Assembly: GCA_913064775.1 (NCBI GenBank)
Contig: CAJYAD010000037.1
Span: 1-32,127, forward strand
DNA length: 32,127 nt
Source: an uncultured Albidovulum sp.
GTDB taxonomy: Bacteria; Pseudomonadota; Alphaproteobacteria; Rhodobacterales; Rhodobacteraceae
Direction of reading: 5' to 3'
The position numbers and the translations under genes were made by a program. A model generated the notes under the pieces. It saw only the letters and a list, made by a program, of their open reading frames with translations. It made no database searches and was not told where the DNA came from. This document shows, in pieces, positions 23,435 to 30,927 of this stretch. Position 1 is the first letter of the stretch, and each line of letters starts with the position of its first letter.

Positions 23435-24673
23435 ATGGCCTCCGGCACCCGCCGGCGCCCGCCCACCACCACGCTGATCGCCGTCATCACCTTCATTGGC
23501 GGGATCGGCGCGGGGTTGGCATTCCCGATCCTGCCCGCGCTGGGGCTTCAACTGGGCATCCCTGGCTATCTGATCGGGTTGATCCTGTCGGCCAACCGCA
23601 TCGCCCGGCTGGGCTTCAACCTCGTGGCCGGGCATTTCTTCGCCCGGCTCGGGGCACGGCTGGCGCTGAGCGGCGCCTTGATGATCGAGACGCTCGGGAT
23701 GCTGATCTTCAGCTTCGCGCAAAGCACCGGGCACCCGGCGGCCTGGCTGTTCATCGGGCGCTTCGTCTATGGGATCGGCATGGCCTTCCTGCTGGTCGGC
23801 GCACAGGCGGCGGTGCTGGCGGGCACCGAGCGCTGCAATCGCGGGCGGCGGACGGCGGGGGTGCGGATCGCGCTCAGCTCGGCCGTGCCGGGCGGGATGG
23901 TGCTGGGCGGCGTGGTGGCCGACATCTATTCCGACACGATCGCCTTCCTCGTCGCCGCAGCGATCAGCCTAGCCGGCGCGATCCTGGCTGCGGCGCTGCT
24001 TCCGTCGTTGCGGCGGCCCGAACCGGGCGAGGATAATGCGGCGGCCGAGCCCTTCGGCTACCGCGCGCTGCTGCGCACCCCGAAGCGGACGAAGCTGATC
24101 GCGGCCTGGATCTTCAACTTCTTCGTCTTCCTGACCGTGCAGGGGGCGCTGATCTCGACCCTGGTGCTGCTGGTGCAGGATCGCGGCTTTGTGCTGTTCG
24201 GCATGAACGCGCAGGGCACGTCGAGCCTGGTGATGGCGATGGTGATCGCCGCCTCCGCGCTCTCGGCCAGCGCGGCGGGGCGGGTGATCGACAAGGTGCC
24301 GACGCGCGCCGCCCCCTTGATCCCTTCGCTGGTCGGGCTGGCTGTGGGGTTCGCTCTGCTGGCCGAGGCGCATGGCCTGCCGCTTCTGATCCTGGGCGCG
24401 GCGGTGACGGGGGTGTTCTCGAACAGCATCTCCGTGCCGATGCTGGCGCTGCTGGGCGATGCGACGACCGAGCGTCAGCACGGCCCGGCGGCGGCGGTGT
24501 TCCAGTGGTGCGGCGATGTCGGCGGCACGATCGGCCCCACGGCAGGGATCGAACTGGCGTTGCATGTAGGATTGCAGCCGCTCTATCTGGGCCTCGCCGC
24601 GCTGGCGCTTCTGGCGATCCTCGCCGCGCTCTGGCTCCTGCGGCATGAGCAGGCCGAGGCGGTCGCGGGCTGA
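23435..24673 (+). CDS. MFS-family efflux transporter
   Basis: This 412-residue major facilitator has twelve predicted membrane helices in two halves of six, separated by a hydrophilic loop at about residues 195-220 (RRPEPGEDNAAAEPFGYRAL). The loop between helices 2 and 3 has GHFFARLGARLAL in the usual motif-A place, a degenerate version of GxLaDrxGrr. VLGGVVADIYSDTIAF in the middle of the first half resembles motif C of drug:H+ antiporters. It is third in the marR operon and starts 14 bp after the isochorismatase-like gene, so it is likely an exporter of the compound sensed by MarR. Substrate unknown. Confidence 0.88.
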   Translation: MASGTRRRPPTTTLIAVITFIGGIGAGLAFPILPALGLQLGIPGYLIGLILSANRIARLGFNLVAGHFFARLGARLALSGALMIETLGMLIFSFAQSTGHPAAWLFIGRFVYGIGMAFLLVGAQAAVLAGTERCNRGRRTAGVRIALSSAVPGGMVLGGVVADIYSDTIAFLVAAAISLAGAILAAALLPSLRRPEPGEDNAAAEPFGYRALLRTPKRTKLIAAWIFNFFVFLTVQGALISTLVLLVQDRGFVLFGMNAQGTSSLVMAMVIAASALSASAAGRVIDKVPTRAAPLIPSLVGLAVGFALLAEAHGLPLLILGAAVTGVFSNSISVPMLALLGDATTERQHGPAAAVFQWCGDVGGTIGPTAGIELALHVGLQPLYLGLAALALLAILAALWLLRHEQAEAVAG

Positions 24674-24794
24674 TCCGCCCGCCGCGCCGGCAAGTGCAGC
24701 TATGGATCATCCCCGATGGGGTCTCTACGGTCGAGCGCCTGCGCATGGGCCTGGAACCCGCCACCGCCGGGATTGACGTCCGCGTGTTGCCGTC

Positions 24795-24916
24795 TCAGGT
24801 TAGCGCAGCACCATTGGAACGCAGACGGTCAGTTACGAATTCGTGGGAGTGGCCGCGCCGCCTCAGAAATTTCTTCTTACGCCGCCTTCCAATTTCCACC
24901 ACCTGCGCGACACGAC
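24795..24916 (-). pseudogene. Internal scrap of a third IS6-family transposase
   Basis: On the minus strand HSHEFVTDRLRSNGAALT matches the second-Asp region of the intact transposase (HADEFVTDRLRSYGAAL), and the DNA matches it over roughly 100 bp with scattered changes. It is in the same orientation as the intact copy and ends about 30 bp before it. No ends or other parts remain. It is an older, diverged relative rather than a duplicate of the neighbour. Between it and the MFS stop, about 120 bp carry an open frame starting GTG 24694 (QLWIIPDGVSTVERLRMGLE) that I cannot identify. Confidence 0.65.
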
Positions 24917-24944
24917 CGCCGGGAAACAAAGAAGCGACCGCCGA

Positions 24945-25759
24945 GGTGCTGTCAGACCGATGCGAACTCGTCTCAGTTTTCCCGGACGACCAATCTGTTA
25001 GGCCGCGAAGAGACCGCGCCACTCGGCGAGAGCGGCAGCGCGGTTCCGTTTGAAATTGGCTCGTGAATAGAGACTGCGTTCCTGGTTGAAGTGGTTGAAG
25101 ACCGAGGCGTGGACTGCGGCGAATTTCTGCAATGTTCGCATGCGCCGGAAGCGGAGCATCGCCCGTTCGCGTCTTCGGAACGGCTGATGCGAATTCTCGG
25201 CACGATTGTTCATCCAGCGGCCAGTTTGCTGCCGGTCGCGAATGCCGAGCTCGCCAAGCGCGGCACCGTAGGAGCGCAGACGGTCGGTAACGAATTCATC
25301 GGCGTGGCCATGGCGCTTCAGAGATTTCTTCAGGAATTTCAATGCCGCCTTCTTGTCGCGCGTCTTCGTCACGAAGCTTTCGAGCACTTCGCCTTCGTGG
25401 TCGACGGCTCGCCAGAGATAGTGTCGCTCGCCGTTGATCTTCACGAAAACCTCGTCGAGGTGCCACCTCCATCGGCTCGACCGCATCCCCTCGACGCGGC
25501 GTTTGCGGATCTCTGCGGCGAACATCGGCCCGAACCTGTTCCACCAGAACCGAACCGTCTCGTGACAGATATCAATCCCTCGCTCGTGCAAGAGATCCTC
25601 GACGTTCCGCAGCGAAAGCGGAAACCGGACGTACATCATTACCGCAAGACGGATGACTTCGGGGCTGGTCCGGAAATACCGGAAGGGGCTGCGCTTGGTC
25701 ATCCATGAACGATAGGTGACCGCACTCCCCACCTCAACTCTCATCGCTCTGACAGCACC
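24945..25759 (-). mobile_element. IS6-family element, apparently intact (815 bp)
   Basis: The terminal inverted repeats read inward as GGTGCTGTCAGACCGATG (left) and GGTGCTGTCAGAGCGATG (right), with one mismatch in 18. It encodes a single uninterrupted transposase. The flanking 8-mers (ACCGCCGA and CCCTGGGT) differ, so no target duplication is visible, as after cointegrate formation or recombination. It separates the marR operon from the bc1 operon. Confidence 0.9.
24998..25702 (-). CDS. IS6-family transposase
   Basis: This is a 234-residue DDE transposase, exactly the usual size for the IS6/IS26 family. The N-terminal HTH region (YVRFPLSLRNVEDLLHERGI) is followed by HETVRFWWNRFGP. The catalytic residues lie in WHLDEVFVKINGE (first Asp), FVTDRLRSYGAAL (second Asp) and NRAENSHQPFRRRERAM (Glu). 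ATG 25702 is chosen because it gives the family-standard N-terminus MTKRSPFRYF; an upstream start at 25744 would run into the right inverted repeat. No frameshift or stop is seen, so the element may be mobile. IS6 transposases work by replicative cointegration and can mobilise DNA between two same-orientation copies. Confidence 0.95.
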   Translation of the reverse strand: MTKRSPFRYFRTSPEVIRLAVMMYVRFPLSLRNVEDLLHERGIDICHETVRFWWNRFGPMFAAEIRKRRVEGMRSSRWRWHLDEVFVKINGERHYLWRAVDHEGEVLESFVTKTRDKKAALKFLKKSLKRHGHADEFVTDRLRSYGAALGELGIRDRQQTGRWMNNRAENSHQPFRRRERAMLRFRRMRTLQKFAAVHASVFNHFNQERSLYSRANFKRNRAAALAEWRGLFAA

Positions 25760-25842
25760 CCCTGGGTTACAGGGGGACTCGGTAAACGTTGAGGTGGCGT
25801 TGAGGTAAAACGCGAGCGCCTATACACAAGTATTTTTGTCGG

Positions 25843-25893
25843 ATTCTAACTATTTGTAAAGGTTAGAATATTTGGTTGCGGGGACACGCAACC
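25843..25893 (-). terminator. Tandem hairpins after the bc1 operon
   Basis: Two inverted repeats lie 9-59 bp beyond the last stop of the operon. One is GGTTGCG/CGCAACC with a 6-nt loop (25874-25893). The other is ATTCTAAC/GTTAGAAT with an 11-nt loop (25843-25869). The first, GC-rich stem is followed on the minus strand by AAATATTCT, not a clean U-run. Together they make a plausible transcription stop or 3'-end stabiliser. Confidence 0.5.
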
Positions 25894-25901
25894 GCCGAAG
25901 C

Positions 25902-26285
25902 CTACCCTCCCTTAGTTGCTTTGCGTGATGGCGGCAAACCCAAACGATAGCAAAGCGCGCCTCTCACGATCCGGTAGGCGTACCACAGCCACGACGGGAT
26001 CAGGATCAGCCACCCTACCCCGAGCGGAAGGGTCAGGATGCCGAAAATGCTCCAGATCAGGAATAGAAGCGATGAGCGCAGCCTCCAGTGGCGATGTGCC
26101 TCGCTCAGCGCATCAATACTCACGGTCCGTGCCCGGCGCGTATCGATGAACACCTGGATCCAGAGCGTCAGTACGTAGAAGATCAGACCCGATGCCATCG
26201 CCGCATATGCGACATAGCCGATTGGTTTGACCTGGGTGCGCTTCGGTGAAGCCGAAGAATAAGCGGATTGTGTCACTGTCTCCAT
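25902..26285 (-). CDS. Small membrane protein at the end of the bc1 operon
   Basis: This is a 127-residue membrane protein of unknown function. Hydrophobic segments lie at about 24-47 (YVAYAAMASGLIFYVLTLWI) and at 71-105 (LLFLIWSIFGILTLPLGVGW and LILIPSWLWYAYRIVRG). The second region probably folds as two helices. The combination of HWRLRSSLLFLIWSIFG with a YRIVRG ending resembles COG3671/DUF4870-type small membrane proteins. It starts 16 bp after the cytochrome c1 stop and is followed by the terminator hairpins, so it belongs to the operon. No haem or metal motif is present. It could be an assembly or accessory factor of the complex; this is inferred from position only. Confidence 0.65.
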   Translation of the reverse strand: METVTQSAYSSASPKRTQVKPIGYVAYAAMASGLIFYVLTLWIQVFIDTRRARTVSIDALSEAHRHWRLRSSLLFLIWSIFGILTLPLGVGWLILIPSWLWYAYRIVRGALCYRLGLPPSRKATKGG

Positions 26286-26301
26286 TATTTCACGACGCCC
26301 C

Positions 26302-27108
26302 TCATTGTTTGTGCCACCAGCGCCGGGTCGGCATTATCACGCGGCGCCAGTAGAGTTTGTAGAGAAGGAAGCTCAGGACCGACATCAGCGCGAAGAGGCC
26401 CAGAATCCAGGGGCCGAGCATCGCCCGTTCTTTGGCGTGGGGATGCGCTACAAGGGTGAGAAAATCGACGATGTCCTGCGTTGTGCTATCGAACTGTGCA
26501 GGGGTCAGGGTTCCTTGCGTCAGTTGTTTGACCCCCATCGCGACAGGCTTGCGTTGACCGTAAAGCCACCCACTCTTCATGATGGGCACCTGCAGGCCCT
26601 GCAGATTTGCCAGCACGTCAGGCATGGCCACATTGTGGAACACCACATTGTTGACGCCCGTTGGGCGGTGGGGATCGATGTAGAACGACTTGAGATAAGT
26701 ATAGATCCAGTCTGGGGATCGCCGCTTTGCCAAGACCGTCAGATCTGGCGGCGTCATATTGACGAATTTCTTCATAACATCTGCCGGCATCGTCGAAACG
26801 ACCGTGTCATGCACGGAACGGCCGGACTGATTGAAATAGCGCTGAATCTGGGAGTTGCTGATCTGCAGTTGCCTGGCGATCGAGGAAAAGCGCGTCCCCT
26901 GAATGCTATGGCAGGCGCTGCAGCGATGGAGGACATAAAGCGCACCGGTACGCAGGGCTTCGCGATCCGTGAGGTCGAGCTTCATGTGCTGCAACGGTAC
27001 GACCGTGGTCTGCGTTGACGCAAGGACGGGTGGTGCGAAAGCCACCGGCACGAGCGACACAAAGAGCGCGGCGGTGATGGCTTGGACAGTTCGGCGTGGG
27101 CGGTTCAT
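26302..27108 (-). CDS. petC: Cytochrome c1 subunit of bc1 complex
   Basis: This is a 268-residue membrane-anchored c-type cytochrome that accepts electrons from the Rieske centre. It has a signal peptide (about 1-30, ending PPVLA), one haem-binding motif CSACH (Cys63, Cys66, His67), a Met ligand in VAMPDVL (Met162) and a C-terminal anchor at about 232-251 followed by KLYWRRV. The ending, where LGPWILGLFALM leads into LLYKLYWRR, is of the short beta/gammaproteobacterial cytochrome c1 type. The haem sits further from the N-terminus than in most homologues because of a 30-residue insert after the signal. It lies 43 bp after petB and 16 bp before the small membrane protein gene. Confidence 0.93.
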   Translation of the reverse strand: MNRPRRTVQAITAALFVSLVPVAFAPPVLASTQTTVVPLQHMKLDLTDREALRTGALYVLHRCSACHSIQGTRFSSIARQLQISNSQIQRYFNQSGRSVHDTVVSTMPADVMKKFVNMTPPDLTVLAKRRSPDWIYTYLKSFYIDPHRPTGVNNVVFHNVAMPDVLANLQGLQVPIMKSGWLYGQRKPVAMGVKQLTQGTLTPAQFDSTTQDIVDFLTLVAHPHAKERAMLGPWILGLFALMSVLSFLLYKLYWRRVIMPTRRWWHKQ

Positions 27109-27151
27109 GGCCTTCGGTCCTCGATAAACATGGAGATAACTTGAAGCCCCA

Positions 27152-28582
27152 TCAGTGTGTCAGGCCGCCCATGGTCAGCTGTTCGGGCACGCGCGCATCG
27201 GCGCTGAGCCTGGGAACAACCAGGGCAAGCAATAGGACGACTGCGATATAGAGTGCCGGGAGCCAGTCGGTCTGCAACATCAGGCTCCAGCTATGGGCGT
27301 GGATGGCATACATCCAGTAATCTACCATCCATACGACTGCCTCCAGCACGACGAGCCAGACAAGTGTGGCGGCGCGCGATCGCTGGCGGTTGAAGTAGGG
27401 CAGCAGAAAGAACGTGGCGTAGAACATCTCGGTGACGTGCAGCCCGACCACCATGTTGCTTTCGCTCGCCGAGCCGCCGGCGATATACCCCAGCGCCAGA
27501 AAGGTTGCCGGCATCACCAGCAGGTTGATCTTATAGAGGGTTGAACGATATCGGATCGAGCGTACTGGATTGCGGTCCAGCAGGGGCAGACCGGCCAGGA
27601 CCAAGAAAGCACCGGCGAACGCGATAACCCCGTAAAGCTTGTCCGGAACGCCGCGCAGCATCGCGTAGAACGGTAGAAAGAACCACAGCGGGTGAATGTC
27701 GGACGGAGTTTTGATCGCATTGGCGGGCACATAGTTCAGCTTGTCCAGCAGAAAGCCCCATCCGCTCGGGTTGTAGAGAACGAACCAGAAGAAGATCACC
27801 ATGAAGATGCTCACGCCGAACACATCCTTCACCGTGTAATAGGGGTGGAAAGGGACAGCTTCGCGCGGCCAGCCATCTTCGTTGCAATCATCACGAACCT
27901 CGATGCCGTCAGGATTGTTCGAGCCGACCTGATGAAGTGCGATCATGTGTACCAGCACCAGAGCGAGAAGCGAGAAAGGCACAAGGAAAACATGGAAGAT
28001 GAAGAAGCGGTTCAGCGTGGGGGCACCAACGACGAAGGATCCGCGCATCCATTCAGCGATCGCCTTGCCCACGACAGGAATGGCGGTCACGAAGTTCACG
28101 ACCACCGTTGATCCCCAGTAGGACATCTGCCCCCAGGGCAGCAGGTAGCCAAGGAAGGCTTCGGCGGCGAGGATCAGGTAGATGGCAACCCCGACAAGCC
28201 ACAGAAGCTCTCTCGGCTTCTTGTAGGAGCCATACATGATGCCTCTGTAGATATGCAGGTAGATCAGCACGAAGAAGAGCGATGCGCCGGTGACGTGCAT
28301 GTCGCGGATAAGCCAACCCCAGCGCGAATCCCGCCCGATCGAGCGCAGCACCGACCAGAAGGCAAGGTTCGGATTTGGCTGGTAGTGGATGGCCAGGAAC
28401 AACCCTGTCGCGAATTGAAGGACCAGCACCAGGAGCATCAGCGATCCGAAGAAATACCAGATATTGAAATTCTTCGGCGCGGCATAGCCGGCAAGTTGGT
28501 CGCGCCAGATGTCAACAACCGGCAGGCGCCGATTGATCCATCCCATCACCCCGTGCTCTTTGCCTGCAGGATCGGTCTTCAT
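27152..28582 (-). CDS. petB: Cytochrome b subunit of bc1 complex, PLWF Qo motif
   Basis: This 476-residue quinol-oxidising subunit has eight expected helices. Haem ligands are His96/His110 (DMHVTGAS and LHIYRG) and His197/His212. The second pair is separated by 14 residues, and HQVGSNNPDGIEV follows. Both are traits of beta/gammaproteobacterial cytochrome b rather than the alphaproteobacterial 13-residue type. GYLLPWGQMSYWG is normal. The Qo motif PEWY is replaced by PLWF (27680-27691) in DIHPLWFFLPFYAML, so the catalytic-loop Glu is absent. ATG 28582 is preferred over the longer frame (28753) because an AAGG site precedes it, the upstream 57 residues are Arg-rich and non-conserved, and that part overlaps the cytochrome c gene. 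It lies 61 bp after the cytochrome c4 gene. Confidence 0.95.
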   Translation of the reverse strand: MKTDPAGKEHGVMGWINRRLPVVDIWRDQLAGYAAPKNFNIWYFFGSLMLLVLVLQFATGLFLAIHYQPNPNLAFWSVLRSIGRDSRWGWLIRDMHVTGASLFFVLIYLHIYRGIMYGSYKKPRELLWLVGVAIYLILAAEAFLGYLLPWGQMSYWGSTVVVNFVTAIPVVGKAIAEWMRGSFVVGAPTLNRFFIFHVFLVPFSLLALVLVHMIALHQVGSNNPDGIEVRDDCNEDGWPREAVPFHPYYTVKDVFGVSIFMVIFFWFVLYNPSGWGFLLDKLNYVPANAIKTPSDIHPLWFFLPFYAMLRGVPDKLYGVIAFAGAFLVLAGLPLLDRNPVRSIRYRSTLYKINLLVMPATFLALGYIAGGSASESNMVVGLHVTEMFYATFFLLPYFNRQRSRAATLVWLVVLEAVVWMVDYWMYAIHAHSWSLMLQTDWLPALYIAVVLLLALVVPRLSADARVPEQLTMGGLTH

Positions 28583-28643
28583 GCGTCTTCGCCTTTCTTG
28601 CGGGGACTGTGGTATACCCCTGCCCCTCCGCGCGGCCTTAGGC

Positions 28644-29471
28644 CTAGTTGCCTGCGCCCGTTTTCTTACTGTCAGTCGCAGCCTCGGTGGCGAGCGCGGC
28701 CGTGGGAACCCCCGGCACCTTCTGCGATGCAAGTGCCTTGATGTATTCGGCATAGTCGCGCGGTCCGATTCCGTTGATCAGCGACGGATCCAACGCCTCA
28801 CTGTAGACTGCCACTGCGTGCCGTTGTCCCGGACGCAAGCGCCGGGCGATCATTTCCATCACATGCCCCGGGCTGTTGTCCCGCTTGCCTGTCGCGAACA
28901 GCTTCAGCTGCGCTTCAATGTATGTCGCATGCTGCCCCGCGAGAGCCGGGATCGCCATCGGCGCGTTGCCAAGGCCGCTCGGCATGTGACAGGCCGAGCA
29001 TGAGGGCACACGCTGCGCCGGGATGCCCTGCTGATAGATGCGATATCCCTCGTTGGCGAGCGTCAGGGGCGCCTTTGCAGCAGTGGCATTCGCATTTGCC
29101 TTGCGGTCTAGCGGCTGCGAGGAAAAATACCGCGCGATGTCCTGAAGGTTCGCGTCGCCCGGAGCTTTGGGCACGGTTTGTATCATTGCGGACATCGTGT
29201 TGTTCTGGCGAGCTCCGCTACGGAAATTCTCCATTTGCTTGAGCAAATAATTGTAGTTTTGCCCAGCCAGGTTCGGGAACTCGGGCTTCAGGCTATTGCC
29301 ATGCGCGCCATGACACGAGGAGCAGACCGCGATGTTGTCAGCCCCCTTGGCCGCGTTGCCCTGCGGCGCCACCCCCAGGTATGATGCGCCGGCATGGGCC
29401 GGCGATATGGCGATCAGAACGCTACTGGCAAAGATGGCGATCCGAAGTGCCTGGGATGTGTCCTGAAACAT
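28644..29471 (-). CDS. Dihaem cytochrome c4-like protein in the bc1 operon
   Basis: This 275-residue periplasmic cytochrome has a signal peptide (about 1-27, ending SPAHA) and two similar c-type domains. The haem sites are CSSCH (Cys50-His54) and CSACH (Cys158-His162), with Met candidates in NNTMSAM and GHVMEM. Such c4 cytochromes carry electrons between the bc1 complex and a terminal oxidase. In Acidithiobacillus ferrooxidans a c4-type cytochrome (cycA) is encoded in the petI operon. ATG 29471, with AGGGG upstream, is chosen over the frame start at 29549, which overlaps the Rieske gene. It sits 13 bp after petA and before petB, an unusual position. The C-terminal 30 residues are Ala/Thr-rich and probably flexible. 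Confidence 0.9.
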   Translation of the reverse strand: MFQDTSQALRIAIFASSVLIAISPAHAGASYLGVAPQGNAAKGADNIAVCSSCHGAHGNSLKPEFPNLAGQNYNYLLKQMENFRSGARQNNTMSAMIQTVPKAPGDANLQDIARYFSSQPLDRKANANATAAKAPLTLANEGYRIYQQGIPAQRVPSCSACHMPSGLGNAPMAIPALAGQHATYIEAQLKLFATGKRDNSPGHVMEMIARRLRPGQRHAVAVYSEALDPSLINGIGPRDYAEYIKALASQKVPGVPTAALATEAATDSKKTGAGN

Positions 29472-29484
29472 GCATTTGCCCCTA

Positions 29485-30141
29485 TTACCAGATATCCGGC
29501 GTCCAACTCTCGTGACCGCCGTCCGCAGAAGTTTCGCCGATCCGCACAACGCTGCTGCTCTTCCAGTAGTACGGTGGTATGGGAATATTCATCGGGGCCG
29601 GAGAGCCTTCTATAACCCGCGCCGAGAAGTCATAGGTTGACCCATGGCAGGGGCAATGAAACCCGCCATACCACCACGACGTAACGGTATGCGGCGTTGC
29701 CCGGTAGTCAGGAATGCACTGGGCGTGGGTGCATAATGCAACGGCAACGAATATATTCGGCTTGAGCGCGCGGTAGTTACCGTTGACGAAGGCAGGAGTC
29801 GGCTGCTGATTGTACTTGCTCGTCGGATCCTTCAGACGCTCGAGCAGCCCCGGCTTGGAAAGCGTCTTCAGCATCCAATCTTCGCGGTGCAGAATCCAAA
29901 CTGGTTTCTTTTTCCACTCGGCGACGATTAACTGCCCAGGTTCGACCTTACTGACATCGATATCGATTGGGGCGCCCAGTGCGGCGACCGCCTTTCCCGG
30001 ATTCATGTTCTGCACAAGAACATCTACGAAAAGACCGGCCGCACCGGCCCCAAGAACGCCAGTCGCAGCGATAAGAAATCTGCGTCTTCCGGCGGATTCC
30101 GGCTCATCCGGACGCAACGAGTCTATTTTTGATACAGACAT
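29485..30141 (-). CDS. petA: Rieske iron-sulfur subunit of bc1 complex
   Basis: This is a 218-residue Rieske protein. A Tat-type N-terminus (GRRRFLIAATG) leads a single membrane anchor at about 20-40. The 2Fe-2S ligands lie in CTHAQC (Cys137, His139) and CPCHGS (Cys163, His166); Cys142 and Cys165 are the structural disulfide. Ser168 and Tyr170, which raise the cluster potential in high-potential Rieske proteins, are kept. The usual CTHLGC box is altered: the Leu that packs at the Qo interface is Ala140 and the Gly is Gln141. The segment between the boxes is longer than in short proteobacterial forms. It is the first gene of the operon, with GAGG close to ATG 30141 and the cytochrome c4-like gene 13 bp on. 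Confidence 0.95.
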   Translation of the reverse strand: MSVSKIDSLRPDEPESAGRRRFLIAATGVLGAGAAGLFVDVLVQNMNPGKAVAALGAPIDIDVSKVEPGQLIVAEWKKKPVWILHREDWMLKTLSKPGLLERLKDPTSKYNQQPTPAFVNGNYRALKPNIFVAVALCTHAQCIPDYRATPHTVTSWWYGGFHCPCHGSTYDFSARVIEGSPAPMNIPIPPYYWKSSSVVRIGETSADGGHESWTPDIW

Positions 30142-30927
30142 TGCCTCATCTGCTCTTCGATATTAGGAAAATTTCCGCAGTCAGCGGCTCAGTGAAGTTC
30201 ATCGCAGGCGCGGTGACCGCCTTTGGGTCCTTCGCCTTCTAATTTCCTGCTTACTCGGATGATCTCCTTGCCGAAAGGGGCAATACCCATCACGTTAATA
30301 CACGAAAACGAGATATTAGGGTGGCGGCAGGGTAAATCCGGAAATAAAAGATTCATCTCAGATACATATATCTTATTTGCTGGAGTTTTCATTTCAACGT
30401 TAATAAAGTGCGCGCCAAATCTGAAGTGGTGATGGCTGCACGACTGCTTTGTCGGGCGGGTTATCAGACGCTGGACGTTCCCGCACCCAGGGGGAGATCT
30501 ATCTTGCGACCTCGATGCGGAAGACCCCGAGACCATTGCAACCGGCGCGAACAGCAAGAAATACCTGAACTTTTCGACTTTACGGCCGAAGCGCATCTCA
30601 TAAGGCGCTACACCTGCGCGTTGACGCCGGACCTGTGTCTCCGAGTTTTTTTGCCGGTTGTTTTGGTGTGCTCGCAGGGCCTATCCATATCGCTGATCTT
30701 GTAAAATCCTCCAACACGATTCGTATGGCAGCGCCCATCATCGCCCTACAGGACTGCCTTCGTGCGCACATTTGAAGCTATCGAGAAAAACTTGCGGCGA
30801 AGAAAGCTTCGGACGCGCCGGCGCGCTCCGTCTACACAAGAATGAGAGCCTCTGGCAATTTGTCTCTTAAATCGCGAAAAGACTCTAGCTGAATTGAATC
30901 TACACCCCTCATGGACTGATAGGCGCA
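30142..30927. other. Divergent intergenic region between petA and the SDR gene
   Basis: These 786 bp separate the bc1 operon from the SDR gene and are AT-richer than the flanks, notably at about 30285-30420. Short open frames occur on both strands (for example 30189-30596 minus and 30408-30704 plus), but none has a convincing start, codon pattern or recognisable domain. The region probably holds both promoters and perhaps decayed sequence; I could not pick reliable -35/-10 pairs. Confidence 0.6.

Noticed and set aside
30189-30596. 135-residue minus-strand frame upstream of petA
   Set aside because: No start signal or domain, and it spans the AT-rich divergent promoter region; likely chance.
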